A stretch of 64,000 nt of DNA, from the NCBI RefSeq assembly GCF_040105385.1, contig NZ_JBEDNQ010000005.1, positions 62,001 through 126,000 of the forward strand, in the 5' to 3' direction. Below the pieces are notes generated by a model. The model was given only the letters and a program-made list of their open reading frames with translations, searched no databases and was not told the origin of the DNA. Below, piece by piece: positions 43,199 to 51,680 of the stretch. Source of the stretch: Pseudonocardia nematodicida. GTDB taxonomy: Bacteria > Actinomycetota > Actinomycetes > Mycobacteriales > Pseudonocardiaceae. The translations under genes were made by a program, and so were the position numbers. Every line of letters starts with the position of its first letter. Positions within the stretch are counted from its first letter, which is position 1.

Positions 43199-43890
43199 CA
43201 GCGGGCCCCGTTCTTCGACTCGACGCGCGCGACGACGGCCAGCGGCCGGCCGTCGTGCGGCGTACTGAAGGCGCGGTACAGGTCGTCGTGGTCGCGCCCG
43301 TCGGCGTCGACGGCCGTCCAGCCCTCGACGGCGAACCGTGCGGCGATCCCGCCGGGCCAGCCGTGGGTGGCCGAGGAGTTGTCGACGACGACGGCGGTCA
43401 GCCGGTCCAGCCCGGCGCGGGCGGCGTACTGGATCGCCTCGGCGTTGGACCCCTCGTCGAGCTCGGCGTCCCCGAGCAGGACGACGGTCCGCGCGTCACC
43501 ACGGCCGGACAGCCGCAGCCCGAGCGCGGTGCCGACGGCGAGTCCGAGCCCGTGCCCGAGCGAGCCGGAGGAGATCTCGACGCCGGGCACCAGCGTGCGG
43601 TCCGGGTGGTGGCCGAGCCGGGAGTCGTAGCCGGCGAACCCGTCGAGCTCGGCCGGGTCGAGGAAGCCCTGCGCGGCGAGCACCGCGTAGAGCGCCATCG
43701 GGCCGTGCCCCTTGGACACGAGCAACCGGTCCCGGTCCGGATCGTCCGGCCGGGCGGGGTCGACGCGCAGGACGGAGTCGTAGAGGACCCGCAGCACGTC
43801 GAGCGTGGACGTCGCGGCGGGTTCGTGCTTCTCGTCGCCGGTCATCCGGGTCAGCAACCCGTCGACGACGGCGGTATCGGTGGTCGTCAT
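43198..43890 (-). CDS. Transketolase, N-terminal (TPP-binding) subunit
   Basis: A 230-residue TPP-binding half. Motifs are DRDRLLVSKGHGPMALYAVL, LVPGVEISSGSLGHGLGLAV and the Mg/TPP site VVLLGDAELDEGSNAEAIQY with VVVDNSSATHG. Split transketolases like this occur in pathways for unusual sugars or as pentose-phosphate paralogues. The start region has no good ribosome-binding site, so a leaderless or short-leader message is possible. A MerR-type promoter dyad lies 16-33 bases upstream, and the 35-bp repeat array beyond it. Confidence 0.9.
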   Translation of the reverse strand: MTTTDTAVVDGLLTRMTGDEKHEPAATSTLDVLRVLYDSVLRVDPARPDDPDRDRLLVSKGHGPMALYAVLAAQGFLDPAELDGFAGYDSRLGHHPDRTLVPGVEISSGSLGHGLGLAVGTALGLRLSGRGDARTVVLLGDAELDEGSNAEAIQYAARAGLDRLTAVVVDNSSATHGWPGGIAARFAVEGWTAVDADGRDHDDLYRAFSTPHDGRPLAVVARVESKNGAR

Positions 43891-43905
43891 GCGACCACCG
43901 TGTTC

Positions 43906-43927
43906 CCTAAAGCCGACTTCAGGTCAA
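43906..43927 (-). promoter_or_regulatory. MerR/SoxR-type promoter of transketolase operon
   Basis: On the minus strand -35 TTGACC (43927-43922) runs into the dyad CCTGAAGTCGGCTTTAGG (43923-43906), a 7-4-7 inverted repeat with one mismatch. MerR-family activators bind such dyads inside an extended spacer. It resembles the soxR dyad at 14261-14276. Confidence 0.6.
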
Positions 43928-43937
43928 GGGTGTGGTG

Positions 43938-44112
43938 CTCAGTGCTGCTGCTTCGGCCGTCGGCCGCCCGGCCTCAGTGCTGCTGCTTCGGCCGTCGGCC
44001 GCCCGGCCTCAGTGCTGCTGCTTCGGCCGTCGGCCGCCCGGCCTCAGTGCTGCTGCTTCGGCCGTCGGCCGCCCGGCCTCAGTGCTGCTGCGCCTGCCGT
44101 CGGCCGCCCGGC
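43938..44112. repeat. Tandem array: five 35-bp units
   Basis: Units start at 43938, 43973, 44008, 44043 and 44078, with a sixth truncated start at 44113. Each reads CTCAGTGCTGCTGC, TTCGGCCGTCGGCC, GCCCGGC. The first four units are identical; the fifth differs around CGCCTGCC. The partial sixth contains the K+ channel stop codon. It lies between two minus-strand genes and upstream of the transketolase promoter. GGCCGACGGCC-type near-palindromes recur in each unit. Confidence 0.97.
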
Positions 44113-44113
44113 C

Positions 44114-45169
44114 TCAGTCCTCGTCCGGCGGGGTCGCCTTGCGCACGTAGAGCAGCTCGTCCCCGCGCTCCAGCGCGTCGACCCGCGCCGAGTCGACCCG
44201 GTGCAGCGTCCCGTCGCGGACGACCCCGAGCACGATGTCGGGCAGGTGCCGCGGCGAGCCGCCCAGCTCGGTCGGCTCGACCGGGCGCTGCGAGATGGCG
44301 AACCCGGCGTCCGGGGTGAGCAGGTCCTCCATCACCTCGACGACGGCGGGCGACCGGGTCGCGACGCCCAGCAGCCGGCCCGCGGTCTCGTCCGCGACGA
44401 TCACCGAGCTCGCCCCGGACTGGCGCAGCAGGTGCACGTTCTCCGTCTCGCGCACCGCGGCCACGATCGAGATCGACTTCGACAGCTCGCGGGCGGTGAG
44501 GGTGACCAGCACCGCGGTGTCGTCCCGGTCCAGCGCGACGACCAGGGTGGTGGCCAGGTGCACGCCGGCGATCCGCAGCACCGCCGAGCGGGTCGCGTTG
44601 CCCGACACCGTCACCAGGCCCAGCCCGGACGCGACGTCGAGCCGGGACCGGTCGGTGTCCACGACGACGATCTTCTCCGGCTCGACGCCGTCGCCCAGCA
44701 GGGTCTCGACCGCGGCCCGGCCCTTGGTGCCGTAGCCGACGACGACGGTGTGCTCGCGCACGCGCGACCTCCAGCGCTGGATCCGGTACGACTGCCGGGA
44801 CCGCTCGGTGAGCAGCTCGACCGTCGTCCCGACGAGGACGATGAGGAACAGCAGCCGCAGCGGCGTCACCACGGCGATGTTGACGGCCCTGGCCGTGGCG
44901 CTCACCGGGACGATGTCGCCATAGCCGGTCGTCGACAGCGACACGGTGGCGTAGTACAGCGCGTCCAGCAGGCTGATGTCGCCGGTGCCGTTGTTGTCGA
45001 GGTAGCCGTCCCGGCCGATGTAGACGATCGAGGTCGTCACCGCCAGGGCCAGCAGGGCGATCACGATCCGGACCACGAGCGCGCGGATCGGACCCGACCG
45101 CCGGTCGGGCATCCGCAACGCGCCCTCGACCTGCGGGTCGGGGGTCGCCAGCCGGGAGGAGCCGATCAC
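44114..45169 (-). CDS. TrkA-type potassium channel (Rv3200c-like)
   Basis: A 351-residue two-helix ion channel from GTG 45169. Helix 1 is VVRIVIALLALAVTTSIVYI, the pore has ALYYATVSLSTTGYGDIVPV with selectivity filter TTGYGD, and helix 2 is RLLFLIVLVGTTVELL. A cytosolic RCK/TrkA-N domain follows: HTVVVGYGTKGRAAVETLLG (Rossmann), IVVVDTDRSRLDVASGLGLV. A TrkA-C domain ends it (DIVLGVVRDGTLHRVDSARV). It conducts K+ under ligand control. The stop codon sits in the first bases of a 35-bp repeat unit. It is divergent from the histidine kinase gene. Confidence 0.93.
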   Translation of the reverse strand: MIGSSRLATPDPQVEGALRMPDRRSGPIRALVVRIVIALLALAVTTSIVYIGRDGYLDNNGTGDISLLDALYYATVSLSTTGYGDIVPVSATARAVNIAVVTPLRLLFLIVLVGTTVELLTERSRQSYRIQRWRSRVREHTVVVGYGTKGRAAVETLLGDGVEPEKIVVVDTDRSRLDVASGLGLVTVSGNATRSAVLRIAGVHLATTLVVALDRDDTAVLVTLTARELSKSISIVAAVRETENVHLLRQSGASSVIVADETAGRLLGVATRSPAVVEVMEDLLTPDAGFAISQRPVEPTELGGSPRHLPDIVLGVVRDGTLHRVDSARVDALERGDELLYVRKATPPDED

Positions 45170-45217
45170 GCACGGCAGGCTACGCCGCGGCCGACCTGCG
45201 GGCCCTATCCTGACCGG

Positions 45218-46360
45218 GTGCAGGCCGAGGGTGACTCCGAACGGGGTGCCCGCGCGCCCGCGGGGCGGACCGGTCTGCGGCCCCGCCTGACGGGCCGGTT
45301 CCGGGCGGCGCAGGCGCACGGGACGGCCGATCGGCCGGACCCCACCGAGGTGCTGGACGCCGGTGTGGCCGTCGCGGCCGGGCTGCGCGAGCCCGCCGGG
45401 TCCCCGGCCGCCGTCGAGGCGCTTCGCCGGCTCGCCGGGCTGTGCGGGGCGAACGCCGTGGGCCTGCTGCGGTCGGGGCAGGACACCGGCTGGTGGGGCC
45501 CCGACCGCGAGGCCGGCGTCGCGCTGGGGCTGCGCGCCGCGACGACCCGGCGCCGGATGTCCGAGGGGGGCCTGCTGGCGCTGCCGGTCGTCGTCGACGG
45601 CGCCGACCCCGTCGACGACCGGGTTCCCGTTCTCGTGCTCGGCGGCGAGGTCCCGACGACGGCCGCCCGGCGGGTCGCCGGGTTCGTCGCCGACGCGCTG
45701 GAGCGGGCGCGGCTGGAGGCCGGCGCGGCGGCGGCCGACGCCGCGCTGCTGCGGGAGCTGCGCGCGCAGATCTCCCCGCACTTCGTCTACAACGCGCTCA
45801 CCACGATCGCGTCGTTCGTGCGCTCGGACCCGGCCCGCGCCCGGGACCTGCTGGAGACCTTCGCCGAGTTCATCCGGCACTCGCTGGCCGCGCGCGGCGA
45901 CTACACCTCCCTGGCCGGCGAGTTCGCCTCGGTCGAGGCCTACCTGACGCTGGCCCGCGCGGTGCTCGGCGAGCGGCTGCGGGTGCAGGTCCGGGTCGCT
46001 CCCGAGGTGCTGCCGGTGCCGATCCCGGTGCTCGCACTGCAGCCGTTGGTGGAGAACGCCGTGCAGCACGGCGTCGAGCGGACCCCGGACGGAGGACTGG
46101 TGCAGGTCAGCGGCGAGGCCGAGGCGGACGTGTGCGTGATCGCGGTGGAGGACGACGGGCCCGGGATGAGCCCCGAGCACGCCCGGGCCGTCCTCGCCGG
46201 CACCGCCGAGGGGGCCGGGCTCGCACTGGTCAACGTCGACCGGCGGCTGCGCGCGGTCTACGGTCCCGAGCACGGCCTGGTCATCGAGACCGCTCCCGGT
46301 GCGGGGACCCGGATCGTGCTGCGGGTCCCCCGGTTCCAGCCCGGGGTGGTGGCACGATGA
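45218..46360 (+). CDS. LytS-type sensor histidine kinase, soluble
   Basis: About 380 residues from GTG 45218. After a basic disordered start, an N-terminal GAF-like region (DAGVAVAAGLREPAGSPAAV ... VPVLVLGGEVPTTAARRVAG) contains no membrane helices. The His_kinase motif has the phosphorylated His in LRAQISPHFVYNALTTIASF. The HATPase domain has LQPLVENAVQHGVERTPDGG (N box), VEDDGPGMSPEHARAV (G1) and GAGLALVNVDRRL (G2). LytS/YpdA-type kinases commonly control carboxylate or peptide uptake. It overlaps the LytTR regulator gene (ATGA). Confidence 0.92.
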   Translation: MQAEGDSERGARAPAGRTGLRPRLTGRFRAAQAHGTADRPDPTEVLDAGVAVAAGLREPAGSPAAVEALRRLAGLCGANAVGLLRSGQDTGWWGPDREAGVALGLRAATTRRRMSEGGLLALPVVVDGADPVDDRVPVLVLGGEVPTTAARRVAGFVADALERARLEAGAAAADAALLRELRAQISPHFVYNALTTIASFVRSDPARARDLLETFAEFIRHSLAARGDYTSLAGEFASVEAYLTLARAVLGERLRVQVRVAPEVLPVPIPVLALQPLVENAVQHGVERTPDGGLVQVSGEAEADVCVIAVEDDGPGMSPEHARAVLAGTAEGAGLALVNVDRRLRAVYGPEHGLVIETAPGAGTRIVLRVPRFQPGVVAR

Positions 46361-47226
46361 CCCGGGGCGGTGGCCCGGTGGGTGGCGTCACGGCGAGCGG
46401 CGAGCAGCTCCGCGTGCTCGCGGTCGACGACGTCGCGCCCGCCCTGGACGAGATCTGCGCGCTGCTGGCCGACGCCCCGGACGTCGGCACGGTCGCCCGC
46501 GCCGGGGACGCCGTCGAGGCGTTGCGCGCGATCCCGGCGGGCGCCTTCGACGCCGTCTTCCTCGACATCACCATGCCCGGGATGGACGGCCTCGAGCTCG
46601 GCGGCGTGCTCGCGGCGATGGCCGACCCCCCCGAGATCGTGTTCGTGACCGCGTTCGAGGAGCACGCCGTCGCCGCCTACGGGCTCGGCGCGGTGGACTA
46701 CCTGCTCAAACCGGTCGGCGCGGACCGGCTGGCCGACGCGCTCGCCCGGGTGCACCGCGCGCGGGCCGGCCGCTCGGCCGCGAGCGCGGCGCCGGACGAG
46801 CCGCCCGCGGGCCCCGAGCCCGGTCCACCCCGGGTGGACGAGCTGGCGGTGCTCCCGGTCGAGCTGGCCGGGAGGACCCGCTACGTGCGCCGCGAGGACG
46901 TCCGGTTCGCCGAGGCGCACGGCGACTACGTGCGGCTGCACACGCCGTCGGGCTCGCACCTGGTGCGGATCCCGCTGTCCCGGCTGGAGGAGCACTGGGC
47001 GGCGCACCGGTTCGTCCGGGTGCACCGCAGCTTCCTGCTCCTGCTGCCCGCGGTGCGCGAGCTGCGCAGCGACGCCGGCGGCGGACTGCTTGCCCACACC
47101 GACGCCGGCGACGTCCCGGTGAGCCGCCGGCACGCCCGCGAGCTGCGCGAGCAGCTGATGGCCGCCGCGACCTCCGGCGCGCTCGGCACGGCCGACCGGC
47201 CGGCGCCGGACCGGGGCCCGCGGTGA
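46357..47226 (+). CDS. LytTR-family response regulator
   Basis: A 289-residue regulator. The receiver domain (about 18-135) has VLAVDDVAPALDEICALLAD, the phospho-acceptor Asp in FDAVFLDITMPGMDGLELGG, EIVFVTAFEEHAVAAYGLGA and DYLLKPVG. A Pro/Ala linker leads to the LytTR DNA-binding domain: RTRYVRREDVRFAEAHGDYV, LVRIPLSRLEEHWAAHRFVR and VHRSFLLLLPAVRELRS. It is cognate to the kinase with which it overlaps. LytTR proteins bind imperfect direct repeats; the 16-bp repeats at 49415-49462 are candidate targets. Confidence 0.93.
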   Translation: MTRGGGPVGGVTASGEQLRVLAVDDVAPALDEICALLADAPDVGTVARAGDAVEALRAIPAGAFDAVFLDITMPGMDGLELGGVLAAMADPPEIVFVTAFEEHAVAAYGLGAVDYLLKPVGADRLADALARVHRARAGRSAASAAPDEPPAGPEPGPPRVDELAVLPVELAGRTRYVRREDVRFAEAHGDYVRLHTPSGSHLVRIPLSRLEEHWAAHRFVRVHRSFLLLLPAVRELRSDAGGGLLAHTDAGDVPVSRRHARELREQLMAAATSGALGTADRPAPDRGPR

Positions 47227-47609
47227 ACCGCCCGCGCCGGGTCGCGGTGTCCGCACCGCCGGGCTCCGGCCCGCGGGCGCGCCCGCTCCCGGCGCGGCCG
47301 ACCCCGGACACGCTGCTCGAACCGGGACGCGCCGCGCAGGCGCGGGCGGTGCGCCGGGCCCAGCTGCGCCGGGCCGGGTGGACCCTGGCCTGCGGGGCGG
47401 TGCTGCTGCTCGGGGTGCCGGTGCTGTTCTGGCTCGCCCCGGGCCTGACGCTCACCCGCGCGCTGGGCCTGCCGGTCGGCTGGATGGTGGTGGCGTTCGC
47501 GCCGTACCCGTTGCTGGCGCTGCTGGCCTGGTGGCACCTGCGGGCCGCGGAACGACTGGAACGACCGGACGGGCCCGGCGGTACCGAGAACGGGACCGAC
47601 CACCGGTGA
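47223..47609 (+). CDS. Small two-helix membrane protein of symporter operon
   Basis: A 128-residue protein whose GTG start overlaps the response-regulator stop and whose own stop overlaps the symporter start (both GTGA). A basic Pro-rich N-terminus (about 60 residues) precedes two helices, WTLACGAVLLLGVPVLFWLA and MVVAFAPYPLLALLAWWHLR, and a polar tail. It has the position and architecture of DUF485/YjcH-type subunits that accompany acetate symporters, but sequence similarity is weak. It probably assists the symporter. Confidence 0.75.
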   Translation: MNRPRRVAVSAPPGSGPRARPLPARPTPDTLLEPGRAAQARAVRRAQLRRAGWTLACGAVLLLGVPVLFWLAPGLTLTRALGLPVGWMVVAFAPYPLLALLAWWHLRAAERLERPDGPGGTENGTDHR

Positions 47610-49273
47610 CGGCCGCGGCCGTCGTCGCGCTGCTGCTGGTCACCGTCCTCATCGGGGCCCGCGGCGTCGCCGCGATGCGCACGACGTCGGACTTCCTGGT
47701 CGCCTCCCGGCGGACCTCGCCGATGCTCAACGCGGCTGCGGTCTCGGGTGAGTACCTCTCGGCGGCGTCGTTCCTCGGCGTCGCCGGTCTGGTGATCAAG
47801 GAGGGCACCGGGGCGCTCTGGTACCCGGTCGGGTTCACCGCCGGCTACCTGCTGATGCTGGCGCTGGTCGCGGCGCCGATGCGGCGGACCGGGGCGCTGA
47901 CCGTGCCGGGGTTCGCCGAGGCCCGGCTGGGGTCGCGGTCGCTGCGCCGGTTCTGCGCCGTGGTCGTCGTGGTGATCGCGGTGCTCTACCTGGTGCCACA
48001 GATCGTCGCGGCCGGCCAGCTGCTGACGCTGGTGTCCGGTGTGGACTACTGGGTGGGCGTCGTGGTGTCCGGGCTGGCCGTCGGGGTGACCCTGGCGCTG
48101 GGCGGGATGCGCGCCGCGACCTACGTCCAGGCGTTCCAGTTCGCGCTCAAGCTGCTGCTGTTCGCCGGACCGGCGATCTTCCTGCTGCTGCTCGCCGGGC
48201 CGCAGCTGCGTGCGGAGATGGCGGCACCGCCGGAGTTCACCCACTTCACCCGCGAGACCCCGGTCGACTTCCGGCTGGACACCGACCTGGTGCTGACCGC
48301 GCCGACCCTCGTCGCGATCGACGGGGTGCCGACCGAACTCGGCCGCGGCGGGCACGAGGCACGGGCGGACCAGGTCTGGACGTTCCCGGCCGGGGCACCG
48401 GTGCCCGAGCTCGGCGGGGACCGGGCGTCACTGCCGGTGCCCGGCGGCGAGGACTGGGCGCTGCCGCTGCTGGGGACCGGCGACACCACGCCGGTGCTCG
48501 CGACCTGGTCGGTGCTGGTCGCGACGGCACTGGGAACGATGGGGCTGCCGCACATCATCGTCCGGTTCCACACCAGTCCGGACGGCCGGGGCGCGCGACG
48601 GACCGCCGCGATCACGGTGGCGATGCTGGGCGCGTTCTACCTGTTCACGATCGTCTACGGGTTGCTCGGCACGGTGCTGACCCCGGAGCTGTACCTGTCC
48701 CAGGGCACCGACACCGCGATCGTCACGCTGCCGGGCCGGATCACCGAGGGCGGTACGGCGGCGACGCTCACGGCGCTGCTCACCGCGGGCGCGTTCGCCG
48801 CCTTCCTGGCCACGTCGCTGGGGTTGCTGCTCGCGCTGTCCGGGGCGCTGGCGCACGACCTGATGCCGAGCGGGCTGCGCCGGTTGCGGCTGACCGCGCT
48901 GGCCGCCTCGGCAGCCGTCGTCCCGGCGGCGCTGCTGATGGTGCGGGTGGACATCAGCGCGGCCGTGACCTCGGCCTTCACCGTGGCGGCGTCGACGTTC
49001 TGCCCGTTGCTCGTGCTCGGGCTGTGGTGGCGGGGGTTGACGGCCCGCGGGGCCTACGCAGGAATGGTCACCGGACTCGCCTCGTCGGCCGGCGCCATGG
49101 CGCTCGGCGCCGCGCTCGCGCTGCCGGGCACGGCGGGGATGCTGCTCGCCCAGCCCGCGCTCTGGTCGGTCCCGCTGGCCTTCCTGGTGATGATCGTCGT
49201 GTCGCTCGGGGACCACGTCCCGCCGTGGGCGGAGGACACGATGCTCCGCCTCCACCTGGCCGACCGCGACTGA
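47606..49273 (+). CDS. Sodium:solute symporter (ActP-like), copy 1
   Basis: A 555-residue SSS-family transporter from GTG 47606. It has about 13 hydrophobic segments. Family regions are TTSDFLVASRRTSPMLNAAA, VSGEYLSAASFLGVAGLVIK and TALGTMGLPHIIVRFHTSPD, as in acetate and monocarboxylate transporters. An unusual external loop of about 75 residues (PPEFTHFTRETPVDFRLDTD ... ASLPVPGGEDWALPLLGTGD) interrupts the middle and contains no helices. It is in a four-gene translationally coupled unit with the LytS/LytTR pair. The substrate is probably a short carboxylate, inferred from the family. Confidence 0.9.
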   Translation: MTAAAVVALLLVTVLIGARGVAAMRTTSDFLVASRRTSPMLNAAAVSGEYLSAASFLGVAGLVIKEGTGALWYPVGFTAGYLLMLALVAAPMRRTGALTVPGFAEARLGSRSLRRFCAVVVVVIAVLYLVPQIVAAGQLLTLVSGVDYWVGVVVSGLAVGVTLALGGMRAATYVQAFQFALKLLLFAGPAIFLLLLAGPQLRAEMAAPPEFTHFTRETPVDFRLDTDLVLTAPTLVAIDGVPTELGRGGHEARADQVWTFPAGAPVPELGGDRASLPVPGGEDWALPLLGTGDTTPVLATWSVLVATALGTMGLPHIIVRFHTSPDGRGARRTAAITVAMLGAFYLFTIVYGLLGTVLTPELYLSQGTDTAIVTLPGRITEGGTAATLTALLTAGAFAAFLATSLGLLLALSGALAHDLMPSGLRRLRLTALAASAAVVPAALLMVRVDISAAVTSAFTVAASTFCPLLVLGLWWRGLTARGAYAGMVTGLASSAGAMALGAALALPGTAGMLLAQPALWSVPLAFLVMIVVSLGDHVPPWAEDTMLRLHLADRD

Positions 49274-49414
49274 CAAAACACAGGACTCCGACGCTGTCAA
49301 GACCGTTGGTCGAGGCATGGCGCGACCGATCGTCCGATCGTCGGCCGCTCGCATCACGGTCCGGACGCAGTCCGCGTGTGGGGTTCCGCACAGGGCTGCA
49401 AGGAACTTTCCTGT

Positions 49415-49462
49415 GCACAGTCCTCGCTGCGCGCAGTCCTCGTCGCACACAGCCCTCGCCGC
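49415..49462. repeat. Three 16-bp direct repeats upstream of second symporter operon
   Basis: GCACAGTCCTCGCTGC, GCGCAGTCCTCGTCGC and ACACAGCCCTCGCCGC lie head to tail, 27 to 74 bases before the DUF485 start. A 7-bp dyad GCACAGG...CCTGTGC overlaps the upstream side. Direct repeats fit LytTR-type binding, though the period of 16 differs from the usual about 21. Confidence 0.7.
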
Positions 49463-49488
49463 GCGCGGACCTATGCAAGGAGGCATAC

Positions 49489-49899
49489 GTGAGTACGACA
49501 GAGTCGTCCGACGAGCACACGGGCGGGCCGCCCCCGGGTGACACTGCCGGGCAGCCCCCGAGTGACACTGCCGGGCAGCCGACGGGTACGCCCGACTGGG
49601 CGGCCGCTCAGGCCAGTCCGGACTTCCAGGAGCTCCGCAAGCGGCTCCGTGGGTTCGTCTTCCCGGTCACGGCCGGGTTCCTGGCCTGGTACCTGCTCTA
49701 CGTCCTGCTGGCCAGCTTCGCGCCGGACTTCATGGCGACGCCCGTGCTGGGCAACATCAACCTGGGTCTGATCCTCGGCCTGCTGCAGTTCGTGTCGACC
49801 TTCGCGATCACCGTGGCCTACATCCGGTTCGCGGACCGCAAGCTCGACCCGCTGTCGTCGAAGATCCGTGAAGAGATCGAGGGGAGCTCCGCGAAGTGA
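49489..49899 (+). CDS. DUF485 (YjcH-like) membrane subunit
   Basis: 136 residues from GTG 49489 with AAGGAGG upstream. The N-terminal 45 residues are polar with an in-frame repeat (GDTAGQPPSDTAGQP). DUF485 follows: FQELRKRLRGFVFPVTAGFL, AWYLLYVLLASFAPDFMATP, then LGLILGLLQFVSTFAITVAY and the basic RFADRKLDPLSSKIREE. DUF485 proteins are encoded beside acetate permeases. It overlaps the next symporter gene by four bases (GTGA). Confidence 0.9.
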   Translation: MSTTESSDEHTGGPPPGDTAGQPPSDTAGQPTGTPDWAAAQASPDFQELRKRLRGFVFPVTAGFLAWYLLYVLLASFAPDFMATPVLGNINLGLILGLLQFVSTFAITVAYIRFADRKLDPLSSKIREEIEGSSAK

Positions 49900-51551
49900 A
49901 CGCCGCCGTGAACGCCGTGCTGGCCCAGGACGGTGGGGCCGCCGCGAACCCCGTCCTCAACATCTCGATCTTCCTCGTGTTCGTCATCGGCACGCTGGCG
50001 ATCGTGTTCTACGTGAACAGCCGGCACGCCAAGAAGACGGCGGCCGACTTCTACACCGCCGGTGGCGGGTTCTCCGGTACCCAGAACGGCTTCGCGATCG
50101 CGGGTGACTACCTGTCCGCGGCGTCGTTCCTCGGCATCGCGGGCGCCATCGCGATCAACGGCTACGACGGGTTCCTCTACTCGATCGGCTTCCTGGTGGC
50201 CTGGCTGGTGGCGCTGCTGCTGGTCGCGGAGCTGCTGCGGAACACCGGCCGGTTCACGATGGGCGACGTGCTGGCGTTCCGGATGCGTCAGCGCCCGGTC
50301 CGCGCCGCCGCCGCCACCTCGACGCTGGCCGTGTCGTTCTTCTACCTGCTGGCCCAGATGGCCGGTGCCGGCGCGCTGGTGTCGCTGCTGCTGGGTGTGT
50401 CCGGTGCGTTCGCGCAGGGCGCGGTGATCGCCGTCGTCGGTGTCGTGATGATCGCCTACGTGCTGATCGGCGGCATGCGCGGCACCACCTGGGTCCAGAT
50501 GATCAAGGCAGTACTGCTGATCGCCGGAACCCTGGTCATGACGATCTGGGCGCTGGCGCTGTTCGGCTTCAACTTCTCCGCGCTGCTCGGTGCGGCGGTC
50601 GACGCCAACCCGGACGCCGGCGCGGGCCTGCTCTCGCCGGGCCTGCAGTACGGCGCGACCACCACGTCGAAGATCGACTTCATCTCGCTGGGCCTGGCCC
50701 TGGTGCTCGGTACCGCGGGCCTGCCGCACGTGCTGATGCGCTTCTACACCGTGCCGACGGCCAAGGAGGCCCGTAAGTCGGTCGAGTGGGCGATCTGGCT
50801 GATCGGCCTCTTCTACCTGTTCACCCTGGTCATCGGCTACGCCGCCGGCGCCCTGGTGGGCAAGGAGACGATCCTCGACGCGCCGGGCCGGGTCAACTCG
50901 GCGGCGCCGCTGCTGGCCTACGAGCTCGGCGGGCCGATCCTGCTCGGCGTGATCGCCGCGGTCGCGTTCGCGACGATCCTCGCGGTGGTCGCCGGCCTGA
51001 CGATCACCGCGTCGGCGTCGTTCGCACACGACGTCTACATCAACGTGATCAAGAAGGGCGACGTCGTCGACACCGAGGCCACCCAGGTCAAGGTGGCCCG
51101 GCGGACCGCGATCGTGATCGGCATCGTGGCGATCCTCGGCGGCATCCTGGCCCGCAACCAGAACGTGGCGTTCCTCGTGGCGCTGGCGTTCGCGGTGGCG
51201 GCGTCGGCGAACCTGCCGACGATCCTCTACTCGCTGTTCTGGAAGCGGTTCAACACCACCGGTGCGCTCTTCTCGATCTACGGCGGTCTGGCGACGACCT
51301 TGCTGCTGATCGTCTTCTCGCCGGTGGTGTCCGGCCGGGGCGAGGACGCGCCGACGCCGTCGATCTTCCCGGAGGCGGACTTCATGCTGTTCCCGCTGTC
51401 CAACCCGGGCCTGGTGTCGATCCCGATGTCGTTCCTGCTGGGTGCGGTCGGGACCTACGTCGGCCAGAAGCGGCACGACGGCAGCAAGTACGCCGAGATG
51501 GAGGTCCGGTCGCTGACCGGGGCCGGCATCGCGAAGGCATCGTCGCACTGA
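49896..51551 (+). CDS. Cation/acetate symporter ActP-like, copy 2
   Basis: A 551-residue SSS transporter starting MNAAVNAVLAQDGGAAANPV. Motifs are TAADFYTAGGGFSGTQNGFA, IAGDYLSAASFLGIAGAIAI, GFLVAWLVALLLVAELLRNT, GTAGLPHVLMRFYTVPTAKE and ITASASFAHDVYINVIKKGD. All match acetate/pyruvate permeases. It lacks the long loop of copy 1. With DUF485 it forms a two-gene operon. Na+-coupled monocarboxylate uptake is expected. A GC-rich terminator follows. Confidence 0.94.
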   Translation: MNAAVNAVLAQDGGAAANPVLNISIFLVFVIGTLAIVFYVNSRHAKKTAADFYTAGGGFSGTQNGFAIAGDYLSAASFLGIAGAIAINGYDGFLYSIGFLVAWLVALLLVAELLRNTGRFTMGDVLAFRMRQRPVRAAAATSTLAVSFFYLLAQMAGAGALVSLLLGVSGAFAQGAVIAVVGVVMIAYVLIGGMRGTTWVQMIKAVLLIAGTLVMTIWALALFGFNFSALLGAAVDANPDAGAGLLSPGLQYGATTTSKIDFISLGLALVLGTAGLPHVLMRFYTVPTAKEARKSVEWAIWLIGLFYLFTLVIGYAAGALVGKETILDAPGRVNSAAPLLAYELGGPILLGVIAAVAFATILAVVAGLTITASASFAHDVYINVIKKGDVVDTEATQVKVARRTAIVIGIVAILGGILARNQNVAFLVALAFAVAASANLPTILYSLFWKRFNTTGALFSIYGGLATTLLLIVFSPVVSGRGEDAPTPSIFPEADFMLFPLSNPGLVSIPMSFLLGAVGTYVGQKRHDGSKYAEMEVRSLTGAGIAKASSH

Positions 51552-51591
51552 CGTATCCGCTGCACTGACGTCCGTTCCCTCACCGCAAGGC

Positions 51592-51633
51592 CCGCGAGCC
51601 CGCGTCCCGATGTCCCGGGGCGCGGGCTCGCGG
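51592..51633. terminator. Bidirectional terminator between actP-like and adnB
   Basis: A perfect 13-bp stem CCGCGAGCCCGCG (51592-51604) with its complement (51621-51633) and a 16-base loop, between convergent genes. Confidence 0.75.
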
Positions 51634-51680
51634 CATGTGGTGGGTCGTGATCGGCTTCCGCTACTCCGTCGCGGTCACGA

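Noticed and set aside
43938..44112. Possible CRISPR array
   Set aside because: Units are directly contiguous with no spacers, and no cas genes are present. It is a plain tandem repeat.
43805..45217. Long plus-strand reading frame through the 35-bp array into the histidine kinase
   Set aside because: It crosses the repeats (Cys/Arg-rich translation) and runs antisense to the K+ channel gene. The kinase proper starts at GTG 45218.
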